Shown: in pieces, positions 19,960-23,380 of the stretch | How the letters are laid out: every line of letters begins with the position of its first letter | Position numbering within the stretch: position 1 is the first letter of the stretch | Assembly (NCBI GenBank): GCA_019649035.1 | Contig: BMAT01011623.1 | Span: 149,048 to 172,427, forward strand | DNA: 23,380 bases | Origin: Elysia marginata | Taxonomy: Eukaryota; Mollusca; Gastropoda; Plakobranchidae | Direction of reading: 5' to 3' | The notes under the pieces: generated by a model | What the model saw: the letters and a program-made list of their open reading frames with translations, nothing else | The model's database searches: none | Told to the model about the DNA's origin: nothing | Translations under genes and position numbers: made by a program

Positions 19960-20032
19960 ATTGTGCAATAAAGATAGATGGAGAGAGATAGAGAGATGTA
20001 GAGAAAAGGAGAGAGAGAAATGGAGAGAGGTA
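19960..20032. repeat. GATA/GA microsatellite
   Basis: Imperfect AGATAGA, GAGA and GGAGAGAG units on the plus strand. Confidence 0.85.
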
Positions 20033-21261
20033 TCTATGCTTAAATACGTTGAGAAATTATCTTAGCAGTAACAATGCATAAAAACATATAGCATTGCAGA
20101 TTTTAGCATGTAAAAAGTCAAATTTAGAGTAAATACATGCTGTGTAGTAACCATAAAAATGGCATAAGATAATCATATATGAACAGCAATTTACTGTTTA
20201 TTGAAGTTTCCTTATGGATATGTAATAAAATCAATGACACAACAAGCACTCTGATCTTTGAGACCTTATTTTAAGCTCCTTTTAATAACCTTTTCACCGA
20301 ATGACAGTGGACGCTTCTTTGTTATATTTGCTGCTTTTTTCATTACCATGTTCTATTTTTTTTACTTCCGTACATTTGCTTCCTCCCCAAACTGTTATGC
20401 CAAATATCAATATAGAATAGTGACCATGTAAAACAATAAGAAGCTTGCATCTTATCTTAAATCGCTGATGAAGAGAACTACATTTAAGCAAGTAAAGATA
20501 ACCTGGTGTTTTGCGCTTGAATTGAATTTTGAGTATTTTTTAATCATTTGAAACAAAAATTCTACGTTCAACATAGCAAGTAAACAATAAACAAAAAAGA
20601 GAGGAAAACAAAAGCGAAGAGATTAAAAATAATTATTGTCAAGACGGCATGACTTAACTGGTATAAAAGCAAGGGGAAAATCAAACTCGCGTAAAGCAAA
20701 AGAAAGTTTTAAATATACAGTAATGCTAAATTTGGAAGGTCCTCTTTGATCTTGCGTATTCTCGAGACACTTTTGGGACCAGAACTTCAAGTGATTTATC
20801 GAAAGCAGGCAGGCACTTGAATCTGATAAGTTCTTCAAAATAACTCAAAGCAATGAATCAAGAATCTTGAAATAGCATCGATATTGAAGGTCTCTCTATT
20901 ATAAAGATATCGTACGATGTTAAATTTATTCTAGGTTCGACGTGATCATTGGGTGTATAAAGTGGTGTGTTAAAGAACTTTTGAGACGCAAATTTATTTT
21001 AAAAAATGTGAACTTTTTCAATGTTCTACGAGAGTTCAATAAAACCTTTAAAAATATTCGAAGATTACTGTTTATTTTACTTGCAAGTTAATGGGTTGAA
21101 AGGGATAGGGATAGGGAGAGGAAATGGTTAGATTTATGAATGAAATGGACAGTTTCAAAATGTATTTTCTATATTTCGATGTTGAATTTATTGGCAGGTC
21201 TTATATAATTTTTATGTTTTGTTAGTTTTTTTTTTTATCCTGGTGGCTCACTGATCGTGTC
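20033..21261. other. Anonymous AT-rich DNA
   Basis: No gene or repeat family is recognised. The two minus-strand frames at 20294-20491 and 20623-20838 lack any domain. A short GGGATA repeat occurs at about 21099-21115. Confidence 0.5.
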
Positions 21262-21590
21262 CGTGGAGCAGCATGGCTCAGCAGTTAGCGCGTCAGACTC
21301 GTGATCCGGTGGTTGCGGGTTCAATTCCCAACCACGGCAAATGTTAAAATTGCATTGGGAACGCAATTCATTTACAGTTTCCTCATTCCACCCACCTGTA
21401 AAATGGGTACTAGCTTAAGACACTGCCCTAAGCTTGTGGAATGTTAGTACTTAGTGCCCAACAGGCAGCCGTACTGTAATGCTCTGATATGTGAGTTGAA
21501 TTTGCTTTGGTGTGTATTGAACTGCTGGGGGAAATATGTAAAGTTCCTAGTCTGTCTTCGGCGCCGGAAAACTACAACCATATTATTAAA
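21262..21590 (+). mobile_element. tRNA-derived SINE with a well-preserved tRNA-like head
   Basis: The A-box TGGCTCAGCAGTTAGCGC (21274-21291) and B-box GGTTCAATTCC (21318-21328) are both strong. The segment between them (GTCAGACTCGTGATCCGG) resembles the anticodon arm of tRNA-Met-like genes by eye. A paired acceptor stem is not convincing, and about 250 bp of unrelated body follows, so this is a SINE rather than a tRNA gene. Body blocks CCACCCACC, AATGGGTACTAGC and TTAAGAC match the 17.4-kb element. The 3' boundary (near GGCGCCGG at about 21560-21567 or slightly beyond) is approximate. Confidence 0.75.
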
Positions 21591-22694
21591 CTATGACAAT
21601 GTAAGTCAACATAGCAATACAGTTTAGTAAAAGCTCATAGTCCTCCTAGGTTCATCTTAGCAAACTAACGATAGCATGTTTTTTTTTTAACAAATACATT
21701 GTTTGACACAGTTGTTCCACATAGTTCAAGAGATGGCTATTGAAAAAAAACCGAACAAGCTGTTAAATCCACCGCAACTAATAAGAGTGTATGAGAAATT
21801 AATTTCAGGTTAAAAGCAGTAAAACGCACTATACATCTCCGGCCAAAGATCATGTAGGATTTTAGCCTCTCCCTTGTCATTGTCATGCCTTTAGCCATGT
21901 TATCACAAACGATGATTTTTCATTTTGAAACAGTCGCCTCAGTGTCCCATTTCCTGGTTTTTCCGAGAAGTCAATAAACGGAGGTAACGTTTGAAAGACG
22001 TCTATGAATGAAAGTCGTCAATTTCGCCCCCACTCAGAAATTGTTTTTAATAAAACCTTAGTAATAGGATTAACATTATTACTATGCCAAGGTTTTAACT
22101 CATAATTATTCCATATTCTTGGCCTGAATGAGAGATTAAGAGAAGAATGATCTCAAACCCCCTCTCTTTCATCTCCTGTGTAATTGTAGAACCCTAGTGT
22201 ACAAACCGATGAACATATAATCCTGGATACTTTCCACTAAACAGTTTAATATTAAATATAATATCATCAGTAACCCAAGCCTTGGCGAACATTTTCTGCA
22301 GAAGAAATTTCTGGTGTGCAAAATCGTGCAGTCACTCAGTTTAAAGAGTATGATGTTTTTTGAAGCGTTAATCATTAGAAATGAGATTTCAAGAAAGAGT
22401 GGCGGAACTTCTCTGGATCCGATTACGTAAGATTTCATCGTCAGCATGGGATGGCGTGTGTTGGGTAAAACGAACATTATGAAAATGGGAGGGCAGTCAA
22501 GAATCTTATGGTGGTTGTTTTTAGACTTCCGTTGCTGTTTGGACAGATCAGGTGCGCGTCTATGAATCGTGTCTAGATCTCATTTTGTATACCATACTCC
22601 TGCTAATTTCTGTTAATTTACACGGCAGGTGTCAGTTGGTTTGAGACCCACAGCATGTTTTGGTTCCTGCTAATTTCTTCAGACTCGTTTTTGC
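21591..22694. other. Anonymous DNA with a two-part hairpin
   Basis: No gene is recognised. The minus-strand 102-codon frame at 22169-22477 has no recognisable domain. TCCTGCTAATTTCT occurs twice (about 22607 and 22665), just upstream of the minisatellite. Confidence 0.45.
22051..22097. repeat. Two-part inverted repeat (hairpin)
   Basis: TAAAACCTT (22051-22059) pairs with AAGGTTTTA (22089-22097), and AGTAATA (22060-22066) with TATTACT (22077-22083). The 16 pairs are interrupted only by the 5-nt bulge ATGCC, with a 10-nt loop. No function is evident. Confidence 0.5.
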
Positions 22695-23317
22695 CACCTG
22701 GCTCAGAATGGTATTATATCATCTGACTCAGTATGGGGTGTATGTCATCTGACTCAGTATGTGGTGTATGTCATCTGACACAGTATTGGGTGTATGTCAT
22801 CTGACTCAGTATTGGGTGTATGTCATCTGACACAGTATGGGGTGTATGTCATTTTACACAGTATTGGGTGTATGTCATCTAACACAGTATGGGGTGTATG
22901 TCATCTGACACAGTATGGGTTGTATGTCATCTAACACAGTATGGGATGTATGTCGTCTGACTCAGTATGGGATGTATGTCATCTGACACAGTATGGGATA
23001 TATGTCATCTGACACAGTATGGAATGTATGTTATCTGACTCAGTATGGGTTGTATGTCATCTGACTCAGTATGGGGTGTATGTCATCTGACTCAGTATGG
23101 GGTGTATGTCATCTGACACAGTATGGGTTGTATGTCATCAAACTCAGTATGGGATGTATGTCATCTGACTCAGTATGGGATGTATGTCATCTGACACAGT
23201 ATGGGATGTATGTCATCAAACTCAGTATGGGATGTATGTCATCTGACTACGTATGGGATGTATGTCATCTGACACAGAATGGGTTGTATGTCATTTGGCA
23301 TAGTATAGGGTGTACGT
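22695..23317. repeat. 26-bp minisatellite, 23 full units plus one degenerate
   Basis: From 22720 to 23317 there are 23 consecutive units of exactly 26 bp with no insertion or deletion. They are preceded by a degenerate 25-bp unit at 22695-22719. The consensus unit is CATCTGACTCAGTATGGG followed by RTGTATGT. Unit variants differ mainly at GACTCAG versus GACACAG. Intact TGACTCA occurs in units 1, 2, 4, 10, 13, 14, 15 and 18. The period is not a multiple of three, so it is not a coding repeat. The last two units are the most degenerate, as is usual at array edges. Confidence 0.97.
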
Positions 23318-23332
23318 CACCCACCCATTTGA

Positions 23333-23380
23333 TGGCTGCCTCCACTATTTATTCTACTACTACTACTACTACTACTACTA
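23333..23380 (+). repeat. Block shared with the repeat C region plus (TAC)n microsatellite
   Basis: TGGCTGCCTCCACTATT (23333-23349) is identical to 7264-7280, downstream of dispersed repeat copy C. It is followed by a TAC trinucleotide run that reaches the window edge. It may be the 3' end of a further copy of that repeat with a microsatellite tail. Confidence 0.6.

Noticed and set aside
21099-21115. Telomere-like GGGATA repeat
   Set aside because: Only two to three imperfect units in AT-rich DNA, and not a known animal telomere motif.
21270-21340. Functional tRNA-Met-like gene
   Set aside because: The head is tRNA-like, but acceptor-stem pairing is poor and the sequence continues into a SINE body shared in part with the 17.4-kb copy.
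22720-23317. CRISPR array
   Set aside because: The repeats are contiguous 26-bp units with no unique spacers between them. This is a tandem minisatellite in an animal genome.

Overview
This window reads as non-coding nuclear DNA from an animal, most likely a mollusc and perhaps a heterobranch gastropod. That assignment is an inference from the repeat content: several tRNA-derived SINE families, one with a GTAAAGCGC...GCGCTATATAAA-type tail, non-LTR retrotransposon tails with the RTRG...LDIRK...WNSLPE signature, Helitron-like elements, and abundant GA, GATA, ATC and GAAA microsatellites in an AT-rich background. No intact protein-coding gene, rRNA gene or functional tRNA gene is visible. The longest open frames arise from simple repeats, from inside SINEs or by chance. 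A short exon in the anonymous stretches cannot be excluded by eye.

Layout. 1-1.58 kb: microsatellites and one copy (A) of a dispersed repeat. 1.58-1.67 kb: an 84-nt imperfect hairpin. 2.2-3.0 kb: two Helitron-like elements in the same orientation, the first with both ends readable (A|TC...CTAG|T on the minus strand). 4.35-4.94 kb: the most interesting segment, two 61-nt hairpins about 0.5 kb apart that are alignable without gaps (47 of 61 positions identical) and show compensatory base-pair changes, which looks like a small cluster of paralogous microRNA-type precursors. 6.7-7.3 kb: copies B and C of the dispersed repeat, in opposite orientation. 9.8-10.1 kb: a second SINE type. 12.86 kb: a 3-base assembly gap after a G run. 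13.3-14.0 kb: a decayed SINE followed by a non-LTR retrotransposon C-terminus. 14.5-14.8 kb: a large pyrimidine/ATC microsatellite. 15.85-16.5 kb: an opposite-strand frameshifted non-LTR C-terminus (CPCG...H...C knuckle) followed by a well-preserved SINE. 17.4 and 21.3 kb: two further tRNA-derived SINEs with related tails. 22.7-23.3 kb: a minisatellite of 23 gap-free 26-bp units, 8 of which carry TGACTCA. It is followed by a 17-bp block shared with the repeat C region and by a TAC microsatellite.

No genes can be shown to work together here. The biology is that of a repeat-rich intergenic or intronic region. The candidate functional elements are the paired hairpins at 4.35-4.94 kb and, more speculatively, the hairpin at 1.58 kb and the TGACTCA-bearing minisatellite.
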